From Austropuccinia psidii (lineage: Eukaryota > Basidiomycota > Pucciniomycetes > Pucciniales > Sphaerophragmiaceae), in the NCBI GenBank assembly GCA_023105745.1, contig JALGQZ010000009.1:45537967-45601966 (forward strand): a stretch of DNA of 64,000 nucleotides, in the 5' to 3' direction. The notes beneath the pieces are model-generated. The model was not told the DNA's origin. It did not search any database and saw only the letters and a list, made by a program, of their open reading frames with translations. Every line of letters starts with the position of its first letter. Position 1 is the first letter of the stretch. Shown piece by piece: positions 47,144 through 59,100 of this stretch. The translations under genes and the position numbers were made by a program.

Positions 47144-47365
47144 CTAAAATTAATGAAAAAACCAATTAATTAAGTAAAAAAGGATATTTCAAAAAAGAAA
47201 TAAACATTTAAGCCTCACTTATAATATGAAAAAAATTATTTTTTATGGTTTTTTTTGAATTATAAGTATTTTTTATATGTTTTTAAATTTTTCAATATAA
47301 GAAAAAAGATTTAAAGAGAGTAAAAAAATATGTCACAGGTGAAATATCACGGCTGGGCCCCCAAA
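47144..47365 (-). other. C1 short leader and primer-binding region
   Basis: It is only about 220 bases long. On the minus strand the primer-binding region reads TTTGGGGGCCCAGCCGTGA, two changes from families A and B. Confidence 0.65.
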
Positions 47366-49203
47366 TGTAAGGTGTGGATATGAAACTTTGATTAAAAATC
47401 AAGTACTTTTCCTGTCCTCAAAATTTGTATAAGGTAAAAATCAATTAAATATAGTAAGAAATATTATTTTTAAGAGGAAACACGCCAATTTTATTGTTTA
47501 TAACTTTATTAGTATAGAACAATAATATTATAAAAGTTTATTGTTTTACCAACAATAAAAATTTATCCAAAGAATACTCTACATGAGATATTTTAAGGCT
47601 ACAAAGGAAATTTCTTCAAGAGCAATTTCAATTGGAATTGATTGAGCAAAGAACTGAAAGCAATTAATTAAAGAACAGAGTCTTTAAAAAGAATATTGAA
47701 GAGCAAACACGCCCAAAAGTGACCAGAGTGAATTTGGAAACAAAGTGACAAAGTTTACAGTGATGAAAGATGCTTTAATTCACTTTTGGGGTGGTTCAGG
47801 GGTAAAAATGATTATAAGAGTTAAAAACAATGATTATAATGATTTTTTCACGTGGTTAAAAGGTTTAAAATTATTTAATAAATGTGGTTGGAATCTCTTA
47901 TTGATTGGTTTAACAATGTTTAAACCAATTATAAAAGGAAAAGATTCTAACATGAAGAGAAAAGTGGGGCAAAGAAGACATTCTTTTATAGCCATCAATT
48001 GTCTTACTCCAAAAGTAAAATTTACTCTTGTCAGTCGTGAAAAACAGTCTGACAACAGAAAAGCCAATTATGGCATCATTGAACCCTGGTTTAGACCAAA
48101 AAAGGGCTGGTTTAAGCCATTTTTAGCCATTTTTAGCCATTTTAGACCCTTAGATCAGCCATTACTATAGCAATACGAGACCTAGAGCCTTCAAAGGACG
48201 TCAGAATGTGTGTCAGAGGCTCAGAAATAAGTTAAAACTGTTTTTACTATGATTTCTTTATCTTAAGGGTAGTTTTACCCTCTGGGCAACAGCTAAAACT
48301 ACCCCAGTTGGTATCAAAACCTTATCATCAGTTGAGTCCACAGACCCTGTAACTCAATTCCAGGCCAAAAGTGATGACCTTTTGCGTGAATTTTGACATC
48401 CCACGCCTGTCAGCAAGGATTTTGGGGGTCTAGCTCTCCCTTAGAGCTGGAGTTCCTTTTCCCCCCCAAATTTAATCTTTCCAATTTATTTTTCCTTTAA
48501 TTCCTCATCATGTATTATACTTATAATTTACATATGTAATTCAATTCAATTGTACAGTACAATACAGTAATAATTGACACCTCATATGTAAATCAAAGTT
48601 CACTTATGCAATACATGCGCACATTTTGACATTTCAATTGAATTCAATTGAAAATACTTCAATTCCTCATAGCTTCTAAACTAAACACAACACCTCAATT
48701 TTAACACAAAATTTTATGGTTAACAACACTTGTGGTGTGAATTAAATTAAAGTTTTGAGGATTTTCAACTTTTTTATTGAAAATACTAAAAACTTAATTT
48801 AAGCTTATTTAGAGTTGAGTTACAAGAATTTCACTCAGAGGTGACCCCACCTGATTTTTTATGAGGAATCCAATGGTGAAATAAATTTTATATGTTTATT
48901 TATTGGATAATAAGTTATAATAATTTTTATTTAACTTTTTTCCAAATTTATTTATTTTTTCACAATTTTGTTAAAATTTCATTTTTACTTAATTTTTTCA
49001 AGTATAAAAGTAATTTTACACTTACAAAATTTCATGTATTTTTATTTTTATATTGGAATTAATTCTTTTATTTTTAATAGAACTTTATATTAATATTTTG
49101 ATTTTTATTTTAATAATATAAATAAATTTATTTTCTTTATATTAATATGTTATTTTTGTATTTGTGGTCTTTTGGGTATATGAAATTACCTCTAAGGCTC
49201 ACA
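47366..49203 (-). repeat. C1 5' LTR (1838 bp)
   Basis: The plus-strand ends are TGTAAGGTGTGG and GGCTCACA, followed by the GTGTG duplication. This is the full-length family C LTR reference in the window. It includes a perfect 9-bp hairpin at 47537-47559 with the GGTAA loop motif on the element strand. Confidence 0.92.
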
Positions 49204-51037
49204 GTGTGGGCTTTAGAATAATTACATTATTACTTGGATGGAATAGCACTTGATGTTATTACAGACTGTAATGCTGTAAAATATCTATGAAATATAAAAA
49301 CCCCAAATAGACATATGATGAGATGGCAAATACAGAGGAAATATGACTATTGTTCATAAATCTGGCAATATTCATAAGAATGCAGATGGTCTTAGCAGAT
49401 GGGCTCTAGCAAATACCCCTGACAATCCAGCATGGGTACCACAGGAAGAGCACCATATAGAAGGAATATGTGTTACAGACATTGGCACAGAATTCTTTAA
49501 CCAAGTTAAAGAAAGCTATAAGATGGACAGGAATTGCCATATCTTGAGCCAAATTCTCATGAAAGACTGTAAAGATCCATCACTTTCATCAAAATTAGAT
49601 GAAACCTGGAAAAAGGCATATGATGAAGGAAGATTCCACCTCTTTGATAGAATCCTTTACCATAGAACAAAACACACATGTGTTATGGCCCTAACAGATA
49701 GAACCCTGATAAACACTATTTTACATGAGTGTCATGATAGTGTTGCAGCTGGACACCTTTCAGAAGACGGAACACTAGAGAGGATGAAAACCTGCTCTTG
49801 GTGGCCAAATTGGAGGAAAGATGTTGCAGAATACTGCCAAACCTGTGAAAAATGTCAAAACGCCAACAGAGCCACAGGAAAGAAATTTGGAATGATGATC
49901 CAAATCCAAGAGCCAAAATCCCCTTGGGAAATAGTTCACATGGATTGGGTAACAACATTACCTTCAGGAGGAGACAGAAGCTATAATGCATGCCTAGTAT
50001 TAGTTGACAGGTATAGCAAAACTCCGATGTTCCAAACATGTCACAAAGATGACACAGCTATGGACACAGCCATAATGATATGGAATACAGTCATTAGCCA
50101 TACAGGCTTATTCCAGAATATTATAAGTGACAGAGACCCAAAATTCACTTTAGCATTATGGACAAATCTCCATAACTTGTTTGGGACAAAGTTATCATTC
50201 TCAACAGCTTACCATCCTCAAACTGATGGTTTAGCAGAAGGAATGATACAAACCTTGGAGGACATGATCAGAAGATTCTATGCTTATGGACTAGAATTCA
50301 AAGATTCTGGTGGTTTTACCCATGATTGGTGTACACTAATACCAGCTCTTGAACTGGCATATAAAACATCAATCCATTCTTCTACTGGCAACACACCAGC
50401 AATGCTAGAAAAAGGCTGGAATCCAAGACTTCCTTATGATAACCTCAAAAAGGACTTAGTGGATATACATCCAGCAGAAATCAGTTTTAAGATAATGCTT
50501 GACAAAGCAAGACACCATGCAAACAGATGTATGCAATATTCTTTCAAATATGCAAAAGAAAGATGGGATAAAAGTCATAAACCAACTGACTTCAAAATAG
50601 GAGACTTGGTACTAGTATCAACCCTTAATTTCAAAAACATGAAAGGTCCAAAGAAATTGAAAGATTCCTTTGCAGGACCATTTATGATAAAAGCACTTCA
50701 TGGACCCAATGCTGTGCAATTGGAACTCACAGGTGATCTAATGAACAAACGCCCAACTTTCCCGGTAAGTGTGATAAAGCCTTACAGCTCAGGTGACAAG
50801 GAATTTTATCCACTAAGAAATAAACCCCCACTTGAAATTCCCCCCTTGGAAGAAGGAGAAGAAAAGAAAATTGTAAAAGTCCTTAAAGAAAGAAGGACAA
50901 GAAACAAAAAATAAAGAGAATACCTTGTAAGGTATAGAAATTCAACTCAGAAAGATGAATGGCTACTTGAGAAAGATATAAAAAATGCTGATAAACTACT
51001 AAGAAGGTTCAGACATGAAAGAAAACCTGAAAAATAG
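49204..51037 (+). pseudogene. pol: A3 pol, 3' part (RNase H end to chromodomain)
   Basis: It resumes exactly where 30532 stopped. RNase H is disrupted by two early stops and a short deletion near 49330. A 523-codon open stretch (49343-50914) carries the HHCC finger, the MDWV and SDRDPKF motifs, LAEGMIQT with the catalytic Glu, and the integrase C-terminal domain. A TAA at 50912 cuts off the chromodomain, which is otherwise legible to the stop at 51035-51037. Confidence 0.9.
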
Positions 51038-51155
51038 AAAAGTTAAGCATTATTGAGCTTCAAGACTAACAAAGTCTATTGAAGAGGTAGGACAGTGGAT
51101 GATACCCTAATTACACATATCAGATTGTGGTACAATCTTTTTTGGTGGTAGGGAA
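51038..51155 (+). other. A3 3' noncoding region and polypurine tract
   Basis: GGTGGTAGGGAA ends at 51155. The shared noncoding block is at 51081-51107. Confidence 0.7.
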
Positions 51156-53132
51156 TGTGAACCTTTGAGATATGACCACATACCCAAAAAGGCCACAAGA
51201 AATATTTAAAATAATTATACATTAAAAATAATTACCTTAAAGCTACAGAAATGCCATAAATTGGCATAAAAATTGGTTTAACTTAAAACCAATGAATAAA
51301 ATATGAAATAAATTATACCATTGGATTCTCCATGGTAAAATACACATATACCATTTTTATGGCATATCTGTAAAGTCAATATTTAATGAGTTATAAGTAA
51401 TAATACCTTATAAAAAACATAAATCCTTAATTATTTCAAATACCAATGAAAGAAAATGTGTAATAAATGGTACCATTGGATTCTCCATAAAGACCCACAC
51501 ATAAAAAAATCAAGAAGCTAATCTCCAAAGTCAATACTCAAGGAGTTAAGCTGAATATATGCACTTTTTTGGTCAATGCATATATTCAAGGATTTTAGAT
51601 AATATCTTTTGAAATATGCATGATAGAGTGATGAACCAAAAATAAAGTCATCACGTAACTACTGTAGAAATACAGAAATGAAGTTTATTTCACAAGTTAT
51701 AAACAAGGTCAGAACCTGTAAGGGATTATTGATTAAAATCAATAGAGCTGTTGACCACTTTGTTGTGAAAGTGGTCCAAACTTAAAAAAAGTAGACGCTT
51801 GAACTCTACTAGCTCATTAGTGAAGAATGATGTATTTTGTATTATAATATTCAAGGTATGAACCCTTGAAATGATGGTTTGAATTTAAAATATTAAATTT
51901 CAACAGAAAAGATGAGTTACAAGGAAAATCATCAAAAATAGAGTTTTGATGATGTAATGAAATGCTCTTGGCAGAATAATACGGTTATGCCAAGCTATTA
52001 GAATTCACTCTCTGAATTACTGTAGCGTGTAAAACTTCAATGTTATTAAGGATCAAAGTTTGAGCTTAATTTCATCATTTATGATCACTCACTGTAACCT
52101 TAAATTAAGCTTAAGAGTCATATGAGAGAGAGAATTGGTGAATACTGTTAGTTTATGATTGAAAATAATAAAATAAACAAATTTTGGGGTTCTGACAAGC
52201 CTTGACGTCATCAAGCTTAGAGCTATAGTGATAACTCTAAATAATGGCATAATAATGAGATAATATGGTTTGATCATGATGTAATCATCACCAGACCTTA
52301 AAATATTGATCAATTCCAGTGGATATGATCAGTGTACATCTACTAGAAGCCTGTTGGACTCTAGGAGGGAGGTATTTACTATAAATAGAGCTTGTTTTAC
52401 TCTGTTTCCCCCTCAGACGCTTACAAAACATTAAATCATTAAATAAAAAGGTAATTTCTTTATTCTATATATATAAAACTCTTATATTATTAAAGAACAA
52501 AGATAATCTTATAATAGTCTTCATCTTTGACGTGATTATTGCAATTATTTAATTTTTTTGTTTAAATTTCTCTTAAAAACCTCAATTCCATGTAAAACCA
52601 AGAAAATTTGTAATTTCTCTTAAATTTTATTGTAACTACAATTTAAATAATTTGTATTTACATTTCTAGGCGTAAATGTATTCAAAATAATTATATTAAG
52701 TATTAAAAGTAGGTTATTTCTCTTATTATAATAATTTTTCTCTATTATTACTTTTAATAATTCTATAATTGATATAAATAATATTTATATTAATTTATAA
52801 CTTTAATATTGGTAATAGTATTGTTATTAATTGTTTTTTATTAATAAAAAACAATTTTTTACGCCTTTATTATTTGTTGGTAACAATTATAAAGTGCTTT
52901 TAAATATATTAATTATCTTACATTAATATATTTATTTTATATATATTATTTTTTATAATATAGATTATATTATTATATTTATTTAATAATATAATTATTT
53001 TATGCCATAATTATAACAATTCTTTATTATTATCGTTATTTTTATCTTATTTATCATATTTATAAGGGCATTCATAGTACAATAAGTAAAATATTAGTAT
53101 TTTTTATATATTGCTCATAGTCAAACCTTACA
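51156..53132 (+). repeat. A3 3' LTR (1977 bp)
   Basis: It runs from TGTGAACC to CCTTACA, before the second GGCAA. TATAAATA is at 52380-52387. It is visibly more diverged from its 5' partner than the A1 pair, which agrees with an older insertion. Confidence 0.92.
52380..52387 (+). promoter_or_regulatory. TATA box of the A3 3' LTR
   Basis: TATAAATA is in the conserved block. The following GAGCTC has changed to GAGCTT in this copy. Confidence 0.45.
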
Positions 53133-53454
53133 GGCAACCATATGGAGGTTTTTATTTTTTCTCTTGTTCTTTCCTCGGAAAGATGTCCTGAGAAAGGGCT
53201 TTCATGGCACTCTTTAAGTACAAGATTGATTAAGGACCTGTCCACAGCTGTTATGACACATGTATGTTTAATTCTGTGTTAAATTATACAATCCAGTAAG
53301 TGGAATCTTCCTCCATCATATGATTTTCTCCATATCCCATCTAAGGCATGTATCAAAGAATTGTCTTTACAGTCCTTAGTAATTAATTGGCATAAAATGC
53401 AAAAATGTTCATCCTGATTATAACTGTTTCTTACCTCCTCAAAGAGAGTGGTGT
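53133..53454 (-). pseudogene. pol: C2 pol fragment between A3 and A4
   Basis: After the second GGCAA, the minus-strand C2 sequence continues from integrase zinc-finger coding (near 53140-53280) into the RNase H-integrase linker (to 53454). It is similar to C1 33010-33330. At least one stop is visible near 53279. A4 inserted at 53454/53455 with left flank GGTGT. The rest of C2 lies beyond the window. Confidence 0.82.
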
Positions 53455-55449
53455 TGTGAGCCTTTGAGATATGACCACATACCCAATAAGGTCACAAGAA
53501 AGACACAGAATAATTATACTAAAATTACTTAGAATGATTATACATTAAAAATAATTACTTTAAAAATACAAAAATACCATAAATTGGTACAAAAATTGGT
53601 TTAACTTAAAAACAATCGAATCAACATGTGAAATAAATTATACCATTGGATTCCCCATGGTAAAATACACATATACCATTTTTATGGCATATCTGTAAAG
53701 TCAATATTTAATGAGTTATAAGGAATAATACCTTATAAAAACCATGAATCCTTATTTATTGCAAGAACCAATGAATCAAGATGTGAAATAAATTGTACCA
53801 TTGGATTCCACATGAAGATTCACACATAAAACAATTAATGAGCTAATTTCCAAAGTTAATACTTAAGGAATTAACCTGAATATATGCACTTTTTTGGTCA
53901 ACGCATATATTCAAGGATCATAGCTAATATCTATTAAACTATACAAGATAGAGTGATGAACCAAAAATAAAGTTACCACGTAATTACTGTAAGAACACAG
54001 ATATAAACTTTATCTTACAAATTATAATCAAGGTTAAAACCTATGATGAAATATTGATAAAAATCAACAGAGCTGTTGACCACTTTGTTGTGAAAGTAGT
54101 CCAAACTTAAAAAAAAGTACTCAGTTGGATTCTACTAGTTCATTCGTGAAGAATTATGTAATTTTTATCATTTAATTCAGGGTACAACCCCCTGAAATCA
54201 TGGTTTGAAGTTTAAAATATTGAATTTCAACAGAAAAGATGAGTTACAAGAAAAATCATCAAAATTAGAGTTTTGATGATGTAGTGAAAAGCTCATGGAA
54301 GAAAAATAAGGTTATGTCAGGCTATCAGAATTCACTCTCTGAATTTCTGTAGCATGTAAAACTTAAAAGTTATTAAAGATAAAAGTTTGAGCTTAAATTG
54401 AGCAGTTATGATCACCTACTGTAACCTTAAATTAAGTTTGACGGTCATATGAGTGATAAAATTGGTGAATACTATTAGTTTATGATTAAAACTAATAAAA
54501 TCCACGAAATTTGGGGTTCTGCCAAGCCTCTGATGTCATCAAACGTAGAGTTATAGTGATAACTCTAAATAATGGTGTAATAATGATGTAATATGGTTTG
54601 ATCATGATGTAATCATCCTCAAACCTTAAAATATTGATCAATTCCAGTGGATATGATCAGTAAACGTCTACTAGAAGCCTGTTGGACTCTAGGAGGGAGG
54701 TATTTACTATAAATAGAGCTCTTTTTGATCTGTTTTCCCCTCAGATGCATCAAAAACATTAAATCGATTAAATCAAAGGTACTTTATTTATTCTTTATAT
54801 ATAAAACTATTATATTATTAAAGACAAAATACCACCTTGTTGTAATCATCTATTTTGACGTGATTAAATCATTTATTTAATTGTTTTTGCTAAAAATCTC
54901 TCTAAAAACTCATTTCCACGTAAAATCAAGAATATTAGTAATTTTATTTATTTTTATTGTAAATACAATTTGAAAAGGTTGTATTTATATTTTTTGGCGT
55001 AAAATATTACAAAATTATTATATTAGGTGTTAAAAGTAGGTTATTTTCTCTTATTACAATAATTTTCCTTTTATTATTATTTTAATAATTCCTTAATTAA
55101 TATAAATAGTATTTATATTAATTTATAAGTTTAATATTGGTAATATTATTGTTGTTAATTGTTTTTTTATTAATAAAAAACAATTTTTTACGGCTTTATT
55201 ATTTGTTTGTAACAATAATAAACTGCTTTCAAATATAATAATATATTTATTTTATTTTATTATATTTTATAATATAAGTTATATTATTATATTTTATTAA
55301 TAATATAATTATATCTACGCCATGATTATAATAATTCTTTATTATTATAATTATTTTTTATCTTATTTATTTCATTTATAAGGACATTCATAGTACAATA
55401 AGTAAAATATTAGTAATTTTTACTTATTGTTTCATAGTCAAACCTTACA
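53455..55449 (+). repeat. A4 5' LTR (1995 bp)
   Basis: It runs from TGTGAGCC to CCTTACA and is closest to A1 among the family A LTRs by eye. TATAAATA is at 54708-54715. Confidence 0.92.
54708..54715 (+). promoter_or_regulatory. TATA box of the A4 5' LTR
   Basis: TATAAATA precedes GAGCTC, as in A1. Confidence 0.5.
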
Positions 55450-56178
55450 TTTGGGGGCCTGGCTGTGATATTTACTTAAAAGACCTTTAAAAAGATTCTA
55501 ATTGGGTTTATCCAATAATAAATTATATTTATAATCATAAAATTATATAATAATTTTATATTTTATTGATTTTAAAAGCTATTGAGGCATTTGGAAAGCA
55601 ATTTTACTGTCTTACATGTGGTTTTTCACATCCTTAGACTTGCAAGAACTTTCTTTGAGTGACTCTAGTGATTAAAAAAGATATTTTATAAATTAAAAAT
55701 AATTTTTTATAATTTAATTTTATAAAGAATCATATTCATTTTTTATTTTATTCTTTAAAAATAAAAATATAAAAAATATTAAAAAATATTAAAAACCAAT
55801 AAAAAAAGTTATTTTTATTCATTTTTATTCATTTCTTTATTCATTTCAATTTTTTAAAGATATAAAAGCAATTTCTACGTGGAAAATTGCCATATCTTGC
55901 CAAAAAAATAACACTTCTTATAAAAAGACTTATATTTATTTGTCTTTTTTAGTGTTTGAAAATAACCCAACAGAAGACAACCAAGCTACTGTTGAGAGAT
56001 TGGTGGAAGAAACTTGTCAAAGCTCTCCAACACCAGTTATCACCAAAAGAAAGAAAGCTAAGAAATTAAACTTTCCAGGACCCACCATTCAAGACTCTGA
56101 AGGTGAGCACCCCTTTTATAATTGCCATAGAAAGAATTTTTATTTTAAAATGATTTTATTTTTCTTATTCCTTAAACT
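55450..56178 (+). other. A4 leader with exon-like block and primer-binding region
   Basis: The primer-binding region reads TTTGGGGGCCTGGCTGTGA, one change from A1. The exon-like block is 55953-56102 with acceptor TTTTAG and donor GAAG|GTGAGC. The candidate first intron would run 56103-56189 and remove the Gag ATG at 56179. Confidence 0.65.
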
Positions 56179-59100
56179 ATGACTACCAGAAGAGGTTTCC
56201 AATACTCCATCCAATCAGATGGAGCTGGACTCAGAGGTAGAACTGATCCCTCAAAAGGGAAAAGAAAGGGCAATATCCCCAGTGGAACAGAATCCACACA
56301 AGGAAGTGCCTTATCCCAAAGGCAAGTCCCAGAAATGCCCATGATATCTGAACCTGAATTGGAACTAAGTATGAGTAACTCAAATAGGTACAAATCACAT
56401 TCAGAGCGCTCAAATAGACATCTACATGAGCCAGTACAAGCAGTATTACACAGTGTACAAGGACAAAGATTGGGAAATGCTGCCTCAAATACACCAAGGA
56501 GTGATGAACTCCTGGCACATCCTGAAAAAGTTCCTCAAAGAGGAGGAGATAGTTAAATACTCCAATGGATGGAATCCACTGTCATCCAAACCTCAAATCA
56601 AAAAAATCAAGGATTACCACACCAAAAAGAGGGAGGCAACCAAGGAAGAAGCCCCAGTAGCTTCTACCAGCAAGCCCCAAGCCAACCCACTTCCCCAAGA
56701 AGGGAAGAAGAACAAGAAAAAGAATTGGAGGAAACCATATTCCCCAAGCTACAAGATTCCCAAAATCCAAAAAGATGCCATGGACAATGTCTTCAGTATG
56801 GCCAGAACTTTGATGGAATTCAAAGACAAAGAGGAACAAAGAATGAGACAACCCCATTACTCAAAGAAATAACCTTGTCTCCTGATGTTGTAGATACTTT
56901 AACAGAGCTTAAAAATAGTATTTTACCTCTTAAAGACATTAAAAATAGTTTATTATCTTTCCAAGAAATAAATAATGGCTTATCATCTTTAACAAAACTT
57001 GTTGTACAAAATAAGAAAGAAATTGATAACATAAAATTTATGGTTGAAAATCATAAACCAAAAGTATTAATTGACAATACTCAGAAATTGATACAAGGAC
57101 AACAAGAATTGTACAAATAAATAAGTGATATCAAAGAGAAATCTTTGAAAATCAATTATGATGTGAGTATTGACAATCTCACAGAAAAATTAAAAAAATG
57201 AAGTATTTCTGTAGAAAAATTTGAAGAAAAGACTTCATCACACCAAAAATTACTTTTGGACCATGTGGAGAAAAGTGATGAAGCAAGAATGCATCTAAAA
57301 GATGATATCCAAAGTGAAATAAGGCTTATTACTGAAAAAATGGATAAAATGAATGAGGCTAATTTAAATATGCCAAAGTTATCAACTCCATTTTTCCATA
57401 TAAGAAGCCCTGTTAAAACAAAAGAGGAATTGACAATACCTTTCATAACAGACTTGAGTCACCAAGATAATAACCAAGTCTTAATGAAGGAAGCACCTCA
57501 ATTAAAAGAATGGCCAACATTCACAGGAGAAGGTGAATATGACCACATGTCATTTATTAAAACAATTGACACGTCACAAGAAGACTATGCCATACCAGAT
57601 GAATTAATGACTGCAAGATTACATTCATTGTTTGAGAAATCTGCAAAAAGATGGTATTATGGCATAAGACAAACAAATGGTAAAAATACCTGGTATTGGT
57701 GGAAACAAGAAATAATCACCAAGTGGGAAAATGATGCCTGGAGGTACAAAATAGAAAATGCATTTGAAAATTCTTTCTTTGACCGAGAAAAAGATAAACC
57801 TTTAACCTGGTTCTTAAAACAAGTTGAAAGACTTAATGCATTGTACCCAGAAATGTCACAAAAAATGGTGCATATGAAAATACTCAAAAAATGTGGAGGA
57901 GAGCTAGAACATGACCTAAGAAGCAGGTGTATAGAACCATGCTCCACAGAAGAGTACATTAATGCACTGGAAGACATAGTGACAAGAACAAAAATTGGCA
58001 GGACTTGGAAGAAATTGGACATTAAAAGCCCAAATAAACCATTTATCAAAAAAGATAAATTAAAAGAATCCTTCAAGCCCAGTACATCCAATAATAATGA
58101 ACAAAGAAAATGCCATAAATGTGGAGGTATTGGACACTTAGCCAATAATTGCCTAAAAAAGGCAAAAATCAATGAAATTGTGGAAACAGAAAACCACAAT
58201 GACAAAGAGGAGGAATCTGACTCTGAAAAAGAGACAGAAGAATCAGAAACTTCTGAAAGTGATGAAATCAATATAATTAATGCAGAAATTAACAATATTG
58301 ATATAATTTATGAAGTACTAGATGTCAACTCAAACTTACCACAAGTTGGAACATCTGACACAAAACTGACAAATGTGCAAGATGCCAAACTGTATAAAAC
58401 CAAACCTGCAAGAGGAATGGGGTATACAGCTGGAAAATCAAGTATAAGTATTGTCATGGTTAATAACCAAGAAGCAAAGGTGAACTTGGATACAGGAGCA
58501 TATTGCACCTGTGTTGGTAAATGTTATTTAAGTACAATTGTTCCAGACTGGCAAGAAAAACTTATACCAATCCAAGGTGTCAAATTTAGTAGTGCAAGTG
58601 AAAGCATGATGCCCCTTGGAATAATTGACTTAACACTTATTTTCCCTCACCCTTCACAATGTGTCAGAATTAAAGTGGAATTTGTGGTAATGGACAACTG
58701 TACCAGTAATCACTTTATCCTGGGAAATGACTACTTATCAATCTATGGTATGGATATCTATAACCACAAGGATAGATATTTTACTATAGGAGACAATAAG
58801 AGACAAAAGTTTGGCTTCTTAAATAACAAAAAACAAATTACAGTTATTAAGAAGGAAGAGAAGATTCCAGAAAAGGAACTTTTTATATCTTAACAACTCA
58901 AAGAGGCAGAATTCAATCAAGAATTAACAGAAAAAATGAAAGAAAAATTCATTAACCTCTTATTTAAGTACAAAGATGCCTTTGCAACTGACAAAGAGCC
59001 ACTAGGTGCTATAATTGGGCATGAAGTAGACATAATTCTTAATGTGGAAAAGCCTTACCCACCCTTACTAAGAAGACCAGCTTACCCAGCTAGTCCAAGG

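Larger units (their letters stand above)
30533..49203 (-). mobile_element. Family C LTR retrotransposon C1, split by B
   Basis: The 5' LTR is 47366-49203. The 3' LTR is truncated to 30533-32080 by a deletion. Internal sequence runs from 32081 to 36055 and from 46447 to 47365, with B in between. Without B it is about 8.3 kb. Pol is recognisable but broken, and the 5' part of gag is missing. Confidence 0.92.
23890..53132 (+). mobile_element. Family A LTR retrotransposon A3, split by C1
   Basis: The 5' LTR is 23890-25858 and the 3' LTR 51156-53132. The interior is split at 30532/49204 by C1. Without the nested elements it is about 10.6 kb. Both LTRs start TGTGAACC instead of TGTGAGCC, so this copy came from a parent with that change. 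The coding region is heavily broken. Confidence 0.92.
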
